From Hypericum androsaemum (Eukaryota; Streptophyta; Magnoliopsida; Malpighiales; Hypericaceae), in contig OZ023196.1 in the NCBI GenBank assembly GCA_963995505.1, positions 12,087,106-12,151,105 of the forward strand: 64,000 nucleotides of DNA, read 5' to 3'. Below, piece by piece: positions 30,599 to 42,594 of this stretch. Each line of letters starts with the position of its first letter. Positions within the stretch are counted from its first letter, which is position 1. The notes under the pieces were generated by a model. That model had not been told where the DNA came from and searched no databases. It worked only from the letters and a program-made list of their open reading frames with translations. The position numbers and the translations under genes were made by a program.

Positions 30599-33416
30599 GA
30601 TCGAGGAAGACAACCGAAAATCCGAAGTCAAGCAAGGCAAGGCCAACTCTGAGACCACAGTGCACCTCGCTGAGAGAAAAGGTGGCAAGAAGAGGAAGAA
30701 GTCCGAGGATAAGCAGAAGAAGCAAAAGCCCAAGAAGAAAAAGATCAAGGGCGACTGCTACAACTGCAGGAAACCCGGCCACATGGCTAAGGACTGTCGC
30801 CAGCCGAAGAAAGACCAAGGAAAGGCTAACCTGGCTGAAGACTTGTCCCAGATGGATCTGTCAGCTGTGGTGTTTGAAGCCAACCTGGTGGACAATCCGA
30901 GAGAGTGGTTCATGGACACTGGAGCTACCCGCCACATCTGCTCGGACAAGGAGATGTTCTCGAACTATATCCCAATCACCGGCCGAAAGCTGTTCATGGG
31001 AAACTCCGCAACGTCCAAGATTGTTGGTCTGGGAAAGGTGGTCCTGAAGCTGACCTCAGGAAAGGAGCTGACCCTCAAGGATGTACTGCATGTCCCGGAC
31101 ATCCGCAAGAACTTAGTCTCTGGCTCACTGTTAAGCAAAGCCGGTCTTAAGCTTGTATTTGAGGCTGATAAGTTTGTACTGACCAAAGCGGGTCAATTCA
31201 TAGGAAAGGGTTATCTAGAAAGGGGGCTATTTAAGATGAATGTAATAACTGTACATCGCACCTTTAACGGTGAAAATAAAGTTAATACTTCTTCTTACTT
31301 GGCCGAGTGTTCTAATTTATGGCATGGTAGATTAGGACACGTAAATCTAAACTCGCTAAGAAAGTTAGTAAGTTTAAATTTATTACCGAATCTAGAGTTC
31401 AACCCATCCGATAAATGTGAAGTATGTGTGGAGGCTAAAATGACCAAAGCACCTTTCCATTCAGTGGAAAGAAGTACTACGCCTTTAGAATTAATTCATA
31501 CGGACACTTGCGATATGAAACACGTGCAAACTAAAGGCGGGAAGAAATACTTCATCACGTTTATCGATGATTGCATGAGATACTGTTACGTATATCTCCT
31601 AAAGGGCAAAGACGAAGCTCTTGATGCTTTTAAGAGATATAAGAATGAGGTTGAAAATAAACTCAGCGTGAAAATCAAAATGATCCGAAGTGATCGAGGA
31701 GGAGAATATGTAGCTCCGTTTGAGGAACTCTGTCAAGAACATGGCATTATTCATCAGACGACTGCTCCATACTCACCTCAATCGAATGGCATAGCTGAAC
31801 GCAAAAATCGAACTCTTAAGGAGATGATGAACGCTATGTTGATTAGCTCGGGCTTACCCCAGAACATGTGGGGGGAAGCTGTGCTCTCAGCTAACCACAT
31901 TCTAAATAAATTGCCACACAAGAAAAGGGATAAAACCCCATATGAACTATGGAAAGGAAGGAAGCCTTCCTACGGTTACCTTAAAGTGTGGGGGTGCCTA
32001 GCAAAGGTCGAAGTACCTAAGCCTAAGCAGGTGAGAATAGGACCCAAGACCATTGATTGCATCTTTATCGGATATGCACAAAATAACAGTGCTTATCGAT
32101 TTTTGGTGCATAAATCTGAAAACCCTGAGATAAACACGGGAATGGTCATAGAATCAAGGAACGCAGCGTTTTTTGAAGATAGCTTTCCTAACAAGGAAAG
32201 AAAGGAAGCAAGTCCGAAGAAAAGGGCTCACGAGACTACGCAAGGGTCAAATCAGAATGATGATGAACCTAGACGTAGTAAACGGATGAAAGTAACCAAA
32301 TCTTTCGGTCCAGATTATCTAACCTATGCGTTAGAAAATGAACCTAGGACAATCCAAGAGGCGTTGTCCAGTCCAGATGCTCCTCTCTGGAAGGAAGCTA
32401 TCAATAGTGAGATAGAATCCATTATGCAAAACCACACGTGGGAAATGGTGGATCTCCCACCGGGCTGTAAACCTTTGGGATGCAGGTGGATCCAAAAAAG
32501 GAAATACAAAGCTGATGGATCAATCGACAAGTACAAAGCTCGATTGGTAGCTAAGGGGTTCAAGCAGAAGGAGGGATATGATTTCTTTGACACGTATTCG
32601 CCTGTCACAAGAATCACATCGATTAGAGTACTCATAGCTGTTGCAGCACTCTATAACCTCGAGATCCACCAAATGGATGTAAAAACAGCTTTCCTAAATG
32701 GAGAACTGGAAGAGGAGATATACATGGAGCAACCTGAAGGGTTTGTGGCTCCCGGTCAAGAGCATAAAGTATGTCGACTAGTCAAGTCACTATACGGGCT
32801 AAAACAAGCGCCAAAACAGTGGCACGAGAAATTTGACAGAACAATGTTGTCAAATGGATTTAAGATCAATGAGTGCGATAAATGTGTTTACATTAAGGGC
32901 ACACCTGAAGCTTACGTAATTGTATGTCTCTATGTAGATGACTTACTAATTATGGGAAGCAATAAAGAGGTTATTGTGAAAACTAAGAACATGTTAAAGA
33001 ACCACTTTGACATGAAAGATATGGGTCTGGCAGACGTCATACTAGGAATAAAAATTTCTAGGAAAGCTGACGAAATTATCTTGGCACAATCCCACTACGT
33101 GGAAAGCGTGCTCAAGAAGTTTAAAGCTTTCGACAAACCTCCGGTTAAGACTCCAGTAGATTTGAATCTACACTTAGCCAAGAATCGAGGGGACCCAGTA
33201 TCGCAACTGAAGTATGCGCAAATTATCGGGAGCTTGATGTATTTAACAAACTGCACTCGTCCCGATATTGCGTACTCAGTTAGTAAACTTAGTAGATTTA
33301 CAAGTAATCCAGGGAAGGATCACTGGCTAGCTCTGGAAAGGGTTTTACGGTATTTAAAACATACCATAAACCATGGCATACATTATGCTAAATATCCAGC
33401 TGTATTAGAAGGATAG
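30567..33416 (+). pseudogene. copia polyprotein: zinc knuckle, protease, integrase, RT
   Basis: The 949-residue open frame carries [14 protein letters not shown] (CCHC, about residues 62-75) and [12 protein letters not shown] (aspartic protease, residues 113-124). The integrase zinc-binding HGRLGHVN...CEVC follows from residue 252, with the core from IHTDTCDMK through DRGGEY and [20 protein letters not shown] includes [44 protein letters not shown] and the catalytic [11 protein letters not shown] (about residue 788). It ends at a TAG in the RNase H region. Removing that one stop keeps the frame open to 33881. The N-terminal residues are the tail of gag, not a natural start. Confidence 0.93.
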
Positions 33417-33881
33417 AGTGACGCAAACGGGATATCAGACACTAAGGACTCCAAATCTACGAGTGGATACGTATTCACCTTAGGAGGAGGAGCTGTGTCT
33501 TGGAAGTCCTCTAAACAAACATGCATAGATCGATCCACCATGGAGTCGGAGTTTATAGCACTAGACAAAGCTGGGGAAGAAGCTGAATGGCTCAGAAACT
33601 TCCTAGAGGATATTCCGTGCTGGAGTAAACCAGTGCCTCCCGTATTGATACATTGTGATAGCATGTCTGCAATCGGGAGAGCACAAAGTACATTGTACAA
33701 CGGAAAGTCTCGACATATCTGTCGGAGACATAATACCGTTAGACAATTGATCTCTAGTGGGGTCATCACCATTAATTACATAAAGTCCAAGGACAACTTA
33801 GCTGATCCTTTTACGAAAGGAATCAATAGAGATCAAATGTACAACGCATTAAGGGGAATGGGATTAAAATCCACACACTAA
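33417..33881 (+). pseudogene. copia RNase H domain, after the TAG
   Basis: It is in frame with the polyprotein: [20 protein letters not shown], then [20 protein letters not shown] (catalytic Glu), then [12 protein letters not shown], then [20 protein letters not shown] (Asp), then [14 protein letters not shown], then [15 protein letters not shown] (last catalytic Asp). It ends at TAA 33879-33881. It is separated from the rest only by TAG at 33414-33416. Confidence 0.92.
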
Positions 33882-34424
33882 AGAACATTCATAGCGGTAA
33901 CTCAACCATGATGAGTGGAGATCCCACGAACTTGGTTCAATGAGACAACTAAGTTATGGAGGGTTCAGTTAATCACCTGGAACCTATCTCATTCTCAGAA
34001 GCTGCCCAGGTATTAGCCTGCAGCGGTGTGGTAAGGTTAAGCATTACGCTTTTAATAATTCCTATACCTTGATTAAGGTGGAGTATGGTAGGATACTCCT
34101 GATAGGAGATCACCTATGTAAGTGTGAAGTGAGGCCGCTTCAAATGGGAAAAACACTTATGAATCCAAGATACGGTCCATGGCCGAAAAGGACACAACGT
34201 GAGAACCCAAATATACTAGGGTTATTATTGTGTAAATGTTATTGTCTTGGTTTACACCAAAAGCTGACGGTTCAAGACATCACGTTCACCGAGCAGCGAG
34301 TAAATCCGATAACATATTACTAGAGAAGGTTCAAAGACGCAAGCTACCTGTCTCGATGCAATAATAACACGTCAGAACTTTTGATTAGAGTCTGCATGCA
34401 TTAATCATCATTCATGTGGGGGAT
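33882..34424 (+). other. copia 3' untranslated region and PPT
   Basis: This is non-coding. The frame at 34069-34323 has no domain. It ends with the polypurine tract TGTGGGGGAT (34415-34424) directly before the 3' LTR. Confidence 0.75.
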
Positions 34425-35381
34425 TGTTGGGTTTTGAATGAAAGTTCAATGCAAGCCCACAAATGGTAAGGCCCAAAATGGAGGCCCAAAGGGAAATGGG
34501 AAAGTGCAATACCACATTGGTTAGAGCAAGGAGGATTTCCTTGTTTATAAGGAATTCCCCTCCTTGCCTCTCAACTTGATTGGCTACCCAAAAGGCTGAC
34601 CCACCGCTAGCTGCCTGCGAGGACGGTGCGAAGCACCGTCTGAGCACGAGCACGCGCACGCGCACGTGCGTGTGCGTATGGCGCAATGGGCGCTTTGTGG
34701 CGCACTTCGCACGTGTGCATCATCGCGAGGAGCTGGAGGAGCCTTAAGTATTTTGCCCGGGCCCGGAGGCAGCTGCGCAGCTACCGAAGCGACGAGGAGC
34801 TGCGAGCGCCTTCAGGTTGGCCACCGAAGAGGCACGACGGACTGGAACGTCCAGGAGGCTTCCAGAAGGCCGAAGGAGTGCGAAATCTCTCGCGAAAGGG
34901 CGCGAGCGCAGCCTGGCACGCCTGGAAGCATTCGAAGGGCCACCAGTGCGCCTGGAAGGATCCAGAAGCCACCGAAGGGCCACGAGAGCAGCCAGTCAGC
35001 CTGTTGGCCGAGCGGACGCGTCCCTTCGGGGTGGCTGGCTCCCTGCCTCCTCCAGCCTATAAATAGGCGTGCCTCCCTTGCCATTTCCTCATCCCAGCAG
35101 CACATGCACCTTCTAGCATTGTTGTCTTCTCCTCTCCCCCCGTTCTTCATCTAGAAAAGAGTCCCGAAAGTTCTGGGTATATAAGGGTTCGCCCGAAAGT
35201 TTCGAGATACGTGTGCAACGTTCTTGGAAACGCCCTAAACAGTCGTTGTATCTTGGGGACGATTGCCGAAGCCCGTACCGCACTGAAATATACGGGGCAA
35301 TCTCGTCTTACGGAGAAAGTGTCCAACACTTGCCTCGACTGAAGTGATCCTAATCAAGTACACCAACTCCGACAAACAACA
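34425..35381 (+). repeat. 3' LTR of the copia element, complete
   Basis: It is 957 bp, TGTTGG...CAACA. It carries a GC-rich palindromic stretch around 34645-34680 (CGCACGCGCACGTGCG) and a clean TATA box, TATAAATA, at 35058-35065. The open frames of up to 162 residues inside it are GC-driven and not genes. In its present place it could start transcripts running outward into the P450 exon in antisense. Confidence 0.93.
35058..35065 (+). promoter_or_regulatory. TATA box in the copia 3' LTR
   Basis: TATAAATA within CCTATAAATAGGCG. The equivalent position in the 5' LTR has been deleted, so this is the element's only remaining LTR core promoter. Confidence 0.65.
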
Positions 35382-35386
35382 CAAGC

Positions 35387-37160
35387 TCGATCACCGCAGA
35401 GGCAAAAGTCAACCCAGGGCAAGCTCTACGACCAACTCCAAATGGGATCAGCTCGTAATGCTGCCCCCTGAAGTCAACAGCACTGTCTAAGAACCTCTCG
35501 GGCCAAAATTTGGATGGGCTGTCCCACGAGTCCGTGTCCATTGCCATAGATAGGGAGTTAAAGAACACCATTGTTTTAGCAGGGATATGGTAGCCGTTGA
35601 TCTCGCAGTCCGCCATTGTTACCCTAGGAATCATCAACGGGGTTGGTGCATGTAACCTCAAGGTTTCTTTCATTATAGCTTTATGGAAAACAAGGTTTTG
35701 GAGGTCACTTTCTTCTACTTGGTCTTTACCCATGACCTTGCTTCTCACTTCTTCTTGTGCTCTTTTCATGACTGATGGGTTCCTCATTAGCTCTATCATC
35801 ATCCAAGTCATTGTAGATGCGGTGGTGTCTGTCCCGGCTATAAGCATGTCCTAATAAATCAAATTTGAAAAAAATAGAGTTAAGAAGAATGTATACGGAC
35901 TGAAATTACATATTTTTAAAAACACAAGAAATTAGTCGATCAACATAGTGATATATATCGGGTTTGTAATTAAGATCCGAAGGTGCCAAAGGAGGTTAAA
36001 AAAAAGTAATGACATATATGCAACGGCATACATATATTTAAAGCTAGCATGGCCCGTGCTTTGTGTAGATACTAGCATGACCCCCCTTTCCTGCCGTATG
36101 TTTTTATAATAGTAATTACATGTTTATGAATCTGTCTGTTCATAAAAATGAAAATTCATAAAATTGATAAAATTACTATTTAGTCTAAACAACTGATAAT
36201 ATGTTATAGAACTTTTTCAACTATATGGTATGAGATAGTTACCGCCAGAAGAGCTTTGACAAAGTTATTGTCGGCCGGCGACGATTGATCTGGCCCTCTT
36301 TGCAACCGGAGCAACGCATCAACGAGGTCCTCGCGACCCGAATCCGGCCTATTCGGATCGAGATGGTCCCTGATCACCATCTCGTATAGCTCGTCGAGCT
36401 TCTTGCTGTTCTTCTTCACCCTCGCCTCGAATCCAGTTACCTTATTAACCCACGCCATCCTCGGGAAGAAGTCACGTAAAACGATGCTCCCAACCAGGAA
36501 CTGGTTCTCCTCCAGCAACTTCAGAGGACTCACATTGCTCTCTCCCTCAAATTTCCTCCCGAACGCAACGCGACAGAGCACGTTGTTTGCTGTCTGATGG
36601 ATCAGCTTCGGCAAGTCCAGGGGCAGGCCTGGACTGGAATGAGCAATTTTTTGAAGCAACAGGGTCACTTCGTCCCCTCGGATCGCTGCGAAAGATAGTA
36701 CCCTTTTCGGGTTCAGAACCTCCAGCATCACCATCTTCCTCACCTCCTTCCAGTGTTCTCCGTAGGATGAGAAAACAATGTCTGTGCTGCCGTAGGTTAC
36801 CATGTCTGTTGCGTACAATTTGGCCCTTCCTGCAAAGGTAATGTCGAAATTCTTGATGACCTCTCTCGCCATATTCGCCGAGGAGATTACTAGCGTCGGG
36901 ACGGTGCCAAGTTGCAAGAGCATGAGGTCTCCATACTTTTGGGATAGTTCGTGGAGTGTTCTATGGAGAGGCTGTTTGAGTTGGTGCAAGTTTCCTATTA
37001 TGGGAAGCTTTGGTGGACCTGGAGGAAGCCTTTTAGTTTTTGATGGTTCAGAATTTGTTTTCCTCTTAATGAAGAAGAAGAAGAAGAAGATGGAAGCAAG
37101 CAAAGTGTAGAGGACAAGGGTTAGGAGATCTTGGGAGCTCATGTTTTTGTTCAGCCTCAT
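35387..37160 (-). pseudogene. cytochrome P450 (CYP71-type), exons 1 and 2, split by copia
   Basis: This is a heme-thiolate monooxygenase, ER-anchored. Exon 1 (37160-36243) codes about 306 residues: an N-terminal membrane segment (LLTLVLYTLLASIFFFFFF), the hinge PPGPPKLPIIGNL, and WKEVRK of helix C. The intron 36242-35851 (392 bp, GT-AG, phase 0) is in the usual CYP71 place. Exon 2 starts DMLIAGTDTTAS (oxygen-binding helix I), then ETLRLHAPTPLMIPR (ExxR), FWPERF and FGVGRRACPG with the heme Cys, then FASAVIEL, where the copia insertion cuts it. The last 50 residues are at 29559-29710. No other stop or frameshift is seen, so it was probably functional before insertion. Substrate cannot be inferred. 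Confidence 0.93.
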
Positions 37161-37226
37161 CTTTTCCTTTGGTTTTGTGATCGGGTGTTACTAGGATAGT
37201 TGATGCATGGTCTGTGAATCTTCTGA

Positions 37227-37233
37227 ATTTATA
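37227..37233 (-). promoter_or_regulatory. probable TATA box of the P450 gene
   Basis: TATAAAT within GTCTATAAATTCAG on the minus strand lies about 65-70 bp upstream of the first ATG (37160), a normal distance for a short plant 5' leader. Confidence 0.55.
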
Positions 37234-37239
37234 GACCTT

Positions 37240-39453
37240 GTTGGCAAAAAATTAAAGAGGCAGTTGAGTGGACTAAGTCAATAATGAGTGTTATTCTTCA
37301 ATGCAAAAATTTTGGTATCTCGGGTTGACTAATCTATCTTCGATTCTGATATGAAGGTGCCAAGAATTTCCTACCAAGTTTTCGCTTCTAAACATCTAAA
37401 CTTCTGAAACCAATATTTATTGGTCCTAGTGGACGTTGGATTTGGTGCTGATTAATAAGATGGTTAGTATCATTAGAATAAAACTGAATCGTTGATTTAG
37501 TGTGATCTATTCACGCGTGCAGATCACACGGCTAGGAAATATCACTTAGAAGTCAGGGGTATTTTTGGACATTGGTCTTGGTGGGATTGTTGATTAATTG
37601 GAAAGGTTTTTGACTGGCATATTTTTTTGAAAGTTAAATTTTTACGTTGTAATTATAATTGCCAAGTTTGAACATGTGATCTACTGGAATTATCAGACTC
37701 CTTGTATGTTATGTGGTTGAATATGGTATGTCGTGCAATACTGATATATCATGCTTTAAATATAAATTTCCAAAATTATCGCTATGTATTGGTCTAGGTG
37801 ATGACGAAATTAGATTTCTTTACGGAAGTATTGACTAAGTCTCACAATTATCGACGAGAGTTACTCCAAGTGTTAATAAATTTTGATTCATTTAAGGAGA
37901 TTTTGGGTTCAAGTCTTACGAAAGTAAAAAATAATAATTAGAAGAGTTGTCTGATAGTACTCAACTCTGAATATCAAAAATTTCACTCAATAGGAGTCTC
38001 ACAACAGGACAAAATGTAATTGGGTAAGTCAATTCCTAATTAAAGTGTGATAGTGTTCGACTCAATTATACTAGAGTGTAAAAAATCAAAACTTGATATA
38101 TTTTGGTAGGTTGTAATTAGTTCAGCAAAAAATTATTTGCATAATGGCACAAGGCTAGGAGAATTTGAAGGATGGGTTCAAACTCTGACAAAGTCACTCC
38201 TTTCGGTCACATTATGACCATATACTAATATTGAGTCATTTTTATGAAAAAATTGGAAAGTTGTTGGACTAGTGGTCAACACCTTCACCATGAGTTTAAC
38301 CGATTAGACAACTCGTCTACCAAAAATATTATTTTTTGAACAATATTTTGGATTTGCTAGACAAAAAGTGATTATATTATGATTTTGATACTCGTAAATA
38401 AGAACTTTTGTAATAAATTAGATTATATTTAGAATTATTTGAAATTTTAATTCTAGATATAAATATATAGTGGGCCGATCAGTTCGAAAGCTCTAAATTG
38501 ACTAGTGGTTCAACCGATCGGTTCGAAAAACTGAGAAATTTGAATCACCACCTATCCATTTTTAAAATATTGCAAAATTTTCAGAATGAGAGTCCATATA
38601 ATTTTTTCATTTTGGCTTGAGTTGTGTACAAGAAATGCCAACCACCGAGAAGTAAATCACCATGCAAGGCTAAAGTCTAAACTTTCTTTGGAATATCAAT
38701 ACACAGAACAAAGGTAGGAACTTGTAAAAGAAGGGCCAATCAATTCCTGGTTGCCCCAAGTTTCTATCGTTATCTTTAAGTGTCATCCGAAGAAAATACT
38801 CAATTTTGAATAATATCGAATCAATGCTTGTTGAATGTGAGAGGGATCAGTTTAGTAAAATTATTGAAAGTTTTCTGAATAAGGAAGCGTCAATATAGAA
38901 AAAAATTTGAAAATCTGAGCCTATAAGTTTTAAAATTTCACGTTACAATTTCCAATTATTGTAACTAATCTAATGGGGAAATTACACCTTATTGTTCAAT
39001 CCAAGTTACGGCAGAACTCTTCCGACTATGATTGCTGAATTATTTAATCAATAAATGACCAACTTGTTTAATAAGTGAGATGATAAACCCATGCCACCAC
39101 GATTTCTACGATTGCTACGGGGTTGGATTCAGTGAGGATAAAAATTATCTCTATTGAAATGGATCAAAATGAGTAATAATATAATGAGGGATAATAGTGA
39201 AAAAGTATTATTAACCTAACCTATCTATAAATTAGGGTTAAAAACTGATTAAAAAAGAGAAAAAAAATTACGCAGAAAACGACGGCAGGACCTTTCCGCT
39301 GCCTATGCCGAAACCCAATTAAACTAATGAGTTTAAATTGAAACCAACGCAGACACCCAATTCAAAACAACAGCGGGACCTTTAGTCTCCCACTCATCCC
39401 ATTGAGATTGAGCTTCATCTACCATTAAACCATTCAAACTAAAACTGTCGTTT
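37240..39453. other. intergenic, AT-rich, no recognised gene
   Basis: I see no coding domain, no LTR pair and no inverted repeat. The region upstream of the P450 would hold its promoter. A GATCGGTTCGAAA word is repeated around 38475-38530. Confidence 0.4.
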
Positions 39454-39756
39454 ATGGCTATAGCAAATATAGGTCAAGAAAATGAAGACGAAAGCTTCGA
39501 TGGGGAATCAAATAACATCCCGTTAATTGGCGGTAAATACTAGTTGATTATTTCATATAAAAATTTCAGTTTAAACATTTTACCATGTCGGTCGGGTTCG
39601 ACATTGTTTTGCATGTTGATATTCATTTGGTTACATTTTTTTATTGGTATTAATTTTGCAGAAACACTAACGATGACCACCACCGGTGAAATTGAAAATA
39701 ATGAAATACATTCTAGTGGAACAATTGTAAACCAAGATACCGAGAGGCGTGTTTAG
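39454..39756 (+). CDS. possible two-exon gene fragment, unrecognised
   Basis: ATG at 39454 opens an acidic reading (MAIANIGQENEDESFDGESN). It reaches a GT donor at about 39533 and an AG acceptor at 39660, with a 126-bp T-rich intron between. Splicing there keeps the frame and continues ETLTMTTTGEIENNEIHSSG to a stop near 39756 (or to a further donor). It lies immediately before the first minisatellite array. A possible last exon (ending DIDLNRPLEKL, stop about 40835) follows the array. I do not recognise a family, and it may be part of a transposon. Confidence 0.35.
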
Positions 39757-39844
39757 GTGACATCCAAAATTTTTATGGAATAGAAGGTCTGTAGACTATT
39801 TTTTAAATCTTAAGTTAATTTTTTCTGATATGGGTTTCCATTTT

Positions 39845-40525
39845 TTATGATATAGGTTTGCATGTATTCTAATATTTGTTTGCATGTATTCTGCTATTGG
39901 TTTGCTTGTGCTCAGATATTGGTTTGCATTTGTTCTGATATTGGTTTGCTTGTGCTCAGATATTGGTTTGCAAGTGTTCGGATATTGGTTTGCAGGTGTT
40001 CTGTTATTGGTTTGCTTGGGCGTAGATATTGGTTTGCATGTGATCAGATATTGGTTTGCATGTGCTCTGATATTGGTTTTCATGTCTTCAGATATGGGCT
40101 TACATTTTTTCTGATATTGGTTTGCATGTGCTCTGATATTAGTTTTTATTTGCTCTGATATTGGTTTGTATGTATTCTGCTATTGGTTTGCTTGTGCTCA
40201 GATATTGGTTTGCATTTGTTCTGATATTTGTTTACTTGTGCTTAGATATTAGTTTGCAAGTGTTCGAATATTGGTTTGCAGGTGTTCTGTTATTAGTTTG
40301 CTTGTGCGTAGATATTGGTTTGCATGTGTTCTGATATTGGTTTACATCTGTTCTGATATTGCTTTGCATGTGCTCTGATATTGGTTTGCCTGTGTTTGGA
40401 TATGAGTTTGTATTTGTTCTGATATTGGTTTGCTTGTACTCAGATATTGGTTTGCTTATGTTCTGATATTGGTTTGCTTGTATTCTGATATTAGTTTTTT
40501 TATGTTTAGATATTAGTTTGCATGA
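39845..40525 (+). repeat. minisatellite array 1, 22-bp unit, forward
   Basis: About 30 units of the form GATATTGGTTTGCATGTGCTCT, with variants at GCATGT/GCTTGT and CTCT/CTCA/TTCT. The unit has no stop codon in some frames and 22 is not a multiple of 3. Long open frames therefore arise on both strands (for example 39862-40158 and 39796-40083); these are artefacts. Confidence 0.92.
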
Positions 40526-40964
40526 GTTGTTGTACTATTTATTCAAACTATTTCTTGTTATAAAGGTACCTCCACGCCACAAGCACAGTGAGTGAATGAT
40601 ATACAAGGATCATCCAAAGTATTGGGTAAAACTATAAAAACACTAAAAAAATCCTAGGAAGATAAGAAAGAGAATGAAAAGTTCAAATGAAATCGGATGG
40701 CAAATATCGAAGAAAAAGTACTTGCAGAAAAGACACAAGCAAAATGACAGTGTAACCAATAGCTCAAACCAGGAGACAGAAGAAGAGTATAATCATTTGG
40801 ACATAGACTTGAATCGGCCTTTGGAGAAATTATAAACATGACATACTTGTTAATTATATTTTATGTTTTTAACTATATTGGTTTATCCGTTAAGAAATAT
40901 TTTAACTTATTTAAATGGGAGTGGAACGTTAAACTTATATTATAAACGAACGGTCAAAGTATAT
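40526..40964 (+). other. unique sequence between minisatellite arrays 1 and 2
   Basis: A lysine-rich possible coding segment (about 40565-40835) ends in a frame reading EYNHLDIDLNRPLEKL with a stop. It is followed by AT-rich sequence like a 3' UTR. It may be the last exon of the possible gene at 39454. No domain was recognised. Confidence 0.35.
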
Positions 40965-41310
40965 TAGTTTGCATGTATTCCGATATAGGTTTGCATTTGT
41001 TTTGATATTGGTTTAGATGTAAAGTGATACTGGTTTGCATTCGTTCGTACATTGGTTTGGATCCGTTCTGATATTGGTTCGAATATGTTCAGATATAGGT
41101 TTGTATGTGTTCTAATATTGGTTTGGATATGTTCTGATATTAGTTTTCATTTGTTCAGATGTTCGTTTGGATCTGTTCTAGGCCTTAGTTTGAATGCATT
41201 CTGATATAGGTTTACATGTGTTCTGATATTGGTTTGGATGTGTTCTGATATTGGTTTCAATATTTTCTGATATTGGTTTCGATATTTTCTGATATTGGTT
41301 TGAATTGACG
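40965..41310 (+). repeat. minisatellite array 2, 22-bp unit, forward
   Basis: About 15 more diverged units of the same motif as array 1 (for example GATATTGGTTTGGATGTGTTCT), in the same orientation. Confidence 0.88.
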
Positions 41311-41734
41311 TTGGTTTGTTTGAAAAAAGACTGAAACCCAAACCGAACCGATAAGTAACCATACGAAGCAACGTCATTGAAAAATGCAACCAAATTGACA
41401 AATTATATGAAAAATATATAGTCTATAAAAAAAACTACTGCAAATCATCTTAACAGATATCAGAAATATAAAAAATCAAACATACACCATAAAAAATATA
41501 AATAAGTCTGAAATAAATCTATTTCTGTTAGAAAATATAGCTACAATATAAGTCAAAATAGAAAGCATGATTGTTATCCCCTATCTCATTTCCTTGTTCT
41601 TTTATAAACCTTTTTACATGTTCCTTCATACAGCTGCAATGCTCGGGTCAATATGATTGGCAATAGCAAATTATCTGGCTATGCAATAAGATCAAGACAA
41701 ATAGTTTTTTTGACATATCAGAACACTAGACCGG

Positions 41735-42055
41735 ATAAAGAACAAGTACAAACCACTATCAGAATAAGTACAAACCAATATCAGAATACATGCAAATCAA
41801 TATCAGAATCCATGCAAACGAATATCGGAACACCTGGAAACCAACGTCAGAACAAATGCAAACCAATATCAGAACACATGAAAACCAATATCTGAATACA
41901 TATAAACCAATATCCAAAAATATGCAAACCAATCTCAGAACAGATCCAAACCAATATCAAAACTAATGCAATCCAATCTCAGAACACATCAAAACCAATA
42001 TCAAAACACATTCAAACCAATATTAGAACAACTACAAACCAATATCAGAACTAAT
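41735..42055 (-). repeat. minisatellite array 3, 22-bp unit, reverse
   Basis: About 14 units of the reverse complement of the same motif (CAAACCAATATCAGAACACATG). It is separated from array 2 by 425 bp of unique AT-rich sequence. Confidence 0.9.
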
Positions 42056-42594
42056 ACAATTACACTAAATAGCATCTAACCTAACAATACAAGGCGTTAA
42101 CGAAGTGATAGTATTACAATGTTCAATTCGGTGTAAAAATAAAGATACTTCAGTGACATTTTTTATAGTTAATTATTATACAAATAGTTACACCAATTAG
42201 AAATTCAATCCTGCCATTGAAGCAAATGCTCGATGCAAAAGAAAAGTATGAGAAAATTGATATTAGACCACAAACTCTGCATTGCTAAGTATGCCATCAC
42301 TTACTCGTAGTAGTACAAAGACACACTAAATCAGACAAAAGTGGTTTGAGTTCTAAAAATAATTCGGCATGCCCCTACCTACCTACCTACCCACAAAAAG
42401 CTAAAAAAAGAATAGTGCCACATTCCAGCAAACATAAATTTTCTACTAGAATGCTTTCTTGAGTTCTTCAACTCTCCGATGCATATTTTCCTTCTTCAAT
42501 ACTTCCAATACTCCCTTGTCAATGTTATGGATGACACACCAAGTAATTGCATTAGTTTTTAAAAAAAATTAAAAAATACAAGCAAACATACAGA

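Larger units (their letters stand above)
29716..35381 (+). mobile_element. Ty1/copia retrotransposon inside the P450 exon
   Basis: It is 5666 bp. It starts TGTTGGGTTTTG, ends ...CAACA, and is flanked by CAAGC at 29711-29715 and 35382-35386. In order: 5' LTR truncated to 344 bp, gag, zinc knuckle, protease, integrase, RT, RNase H (the copia order), polypurine tract and a complete 957-bp 3' LTR. Defects are few: a 1-bp frameshift in gag near 30520, one in-frame TAG at 33414-33416, and the deletion of the 5' LTR end, PBS and gag start. Shared LTR parts are almost identical, so the insertion is young. Confidence 0.95.

Noticed and set aside
34666..35154. Several long overlapping open frames (up to 162 residues)
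   Set aside because: They fall within the GC-rich 3' LTR of the copia element, occur on both strands and have no domain.
39796..40158. Overlapping open frames of 95-98 residues on both strands in the minisatellite
   Set aside because: They are produced by a 22-bp unit lacking stops in some frames. The peptides are the same motif repeated in shifting frames.
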